Origin: Chromobotia macracanthus
Lineage: Eukaryota > Chordata > Actinopteri > Cypriniformes > Botiidae
DNA: 64,000 nucleotides
Reading direction: 5' to 3'
NCBI GenBank assembly: GCA_036877525.1
Contig: JAZGTH010000074.1
Span: 6,783,501-6,847,500, forward strand
Shown: positions 62,399-64,000 of the stretch, one piece after another
Position numbering within the stretch: the stretch's first letter is position 1
Layout of the letters: every line of letters begins with the position of its first letter
Position numbers and translations under genes: made by a program
The notes under the pieces: model-generated
The model's database searches: none
Seen by the model: the letters and a program-made list of their open reading frames with translations, nothing else
Told to the model about the DNA's origin: nothing

Positions 62399-64000
62399 TT
62401 CTTGTGCAAAACATGCTGAATATAATTACTGATAACTATACAACTCAGTGTGAGCTAACAGCCAATTAAATCGCAACGAGAACCGATGACTCCTCCCTCT
62501 GTGAGCACGTAACCCTTGTGTCTCATATCCTTTTCAAGCTACTAGATTTAAAAAAGCCCAAACTACATAAACTCAATCAGTCGTTTATGAAAATATAAGC
62601 GAATAAAAACAGAATTTAATTTGAACGGCGTTATGTTAACGACCACTGACTTCGTTAACACTGACTATGTCATTCAGCCGCAAAGCCTTGTGAGCCACGT
62701 GTATAAAACCAAAGCAACAAGGTATCGAAAAGGAGATCAAGTGCTAAATAGTAAATCTTTATGATACACTGTAATTGCCCCAACATCAATTTAAGCACAT
62801 AAAGAGCGAGTTACAATCTACTTTTCTGATTTTTATACATGCAGTGGGTCAAAACAATTTATTTACTACACTCAAGTTCAAAATGAGAGACGGCTTTATG
62901 CTTTTCAGAATCACTTTATGTGGTGTATGTGGACTTGCGTGCATGCTGTAGTAGAGTAGTACCCGTGCTGCGAACATTATATCAAAGGGTGAGCATGTAA
63001 CGATAGGAAAGGAATTATTACATGTAGGCCTGTATAGCCTGTATAGTTCTGATAAAGATTTAATTATATACTAATAAGCTTTTATACCTAACTACAGTCC
63101 CATTATAAAATTATTCCAAAATACGACTTTTATGCGATTGTAACGTGATTACATTTTAGCATTTTGCTGTTAGTATTTACAGGAGGAAAATCATTGTTCG
63201 AAAACAGCGTATTTGTTGTGATATAGGCTACTTTGTTCTACGCCGCTTGGTTGAATGTATTGTGGCCATTTAATTTTAATGAAATTTTATGAAATACAAT
63301 TTCAGGTTTCTTGTATTGTAGCATTGGGGCTCAGTTTGGTTTTATCAACTTTAGTAGCTTATGTTATAAATGATATGACTATTGCAATCAGGTCTTCTTT
63401 CCAACGGTTTGTCAATAGATCTCTATAGCATTAGTAATTTACAAACTGCCCAGAAGAGAGGTTACAGAAATTGTAACATTGAGATTAAAAATGTTAAAAT
63501 GTAAACCTTTTAGTAGACACTCTTCTAAATGGAAGAACTAGTGTAATTAGAACTGGGCTCAAAGGAAAAACTTTGCGGCCAAAAGGCAGTTTTCTTACCA
63601 GTCAAGTGGTCCCTGCCACAATATTAATGAGTATTTTGATTCACGATGGATTTTTTTTATGTATGTTACAAGAAACAATAGTAATATTTGCAAATATTAA
63701 TATTAATGTTCATCATGTTTCAATGAACACATGAGTTTTAATGTTTGGAATATTTCTGGTTAATGTTTTGCACTAAGGAATCAAAAGGGTTGAAGTCAAT
63801 TTATATTAATTATGCATGAATGAAAATTACAGAACTTTTGGTTTTAACACACCAGAATAACGATTTGCAGCGCAACGCTTTGTGTTTTTAGATATTCTGC
63901 AAAAACTTTGTGAAAACCGTGTGAATACCCACAGTTACCTACAGGCCATCTAGAATCAAAACTTCTCTACTTAACTGCTTTTCAAAGCTTCTCTACTTCT
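62399..64000. other. Region upstream of hoxa10b
   Basis: Contains gccaattaaatcgc (reverse CCAAT/TAAT-type sites) near the gene and an E box beside a TATAAAA-like word (gccacgtgtataaaacc, 62694-62710). No coding exon of hoxa11b is reached. Confidence 0.45.

Noticed and set aside
1..64000. CRISPR arrays, bacterial operons, viral or toxin genes
   Set aside because: Intron-split vertebrate genes throughout; no direct-repeat/spacer arrays, no viral polymerase or capsid frames seen.

Overview
The window is vertebrate genomic DNA from a ray-finned fish. It carries the anterior end of a duplicated HoxA (HoxAb) cluster and its conserved 3' neighbourhood. Evidence is the set of intron-split genes in the order cbx3 - snx10 - skap2 - hoxa2 - hoxa9 - hoxa10, which is the mammalian CBX3-SNX10-SKAP2-HOXA order with the same transcription directions. 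The cluster lacks hoxa1 and hoxa3 to hoxa7, the reduced content known for teleost HoxAb clusters. Several cyprinid-type repeats (tRNA-derived SINEs, a 'ggaacagtttcaccaaaaa' type non-autonomous element) suggest a cyprinid-like fish, but the species cannot be fixed from sequence alone.

Layout. 1-10.6 kb: no assignable gene; one exon-like block near 1.34 kb. 10.6-13.7 kb: cbx3b (HP1-gamma family, plus strand, four coding exons). 14.0-15.6 kb: snx10b (PX-domain sorting nexin, plus strand, first coding exon unresolved). 15.6-28.9 kb: a non-coding interval with decayed repeats and candidate regulatory blocks. 29.0-40.4 kb: skap2 (minus strand, twelve coding exons reconstructed, 339 residues). 40.4-45.6 kb: non-coding, where hoxa1b would stand; a perfect DR5 retinoic acid response element is still present. 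45.6-47.5 kb: hoxa2b (minus, two exons, 363 residues). 47.5-55.3 kb: gene-free interval where paralogues 3 to 7 are missing, containing a likely mir-10 fossil. 55.3-57.6 kb: hoxa9b (minus, 254 residues). 59.2 kb: mir-196a hairpin (minus). 60.4-62.4 kb: hoxa10b (minus, 343 residues). 62.4-64 kb: upstream of hoxa10b.

The hox genes and mir-196 share one strand and form the collinear patterning cluster. cbx3b, snx10b and skap2 are bystander genes of the ancient syntenic block (chromatin reader, endosomal sorting, Src-family adaptor). Most interesting are the mir-10 relic, the retained hoxa1-type RARE without a hoxa1 gene, a CBX3 paralogue whose hinge has lost its basic patch, and oriented CTCF-like motifs around the cluster. 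All splice models come from reading the sequence and matching remembered family features; no alignment or expression data were available.
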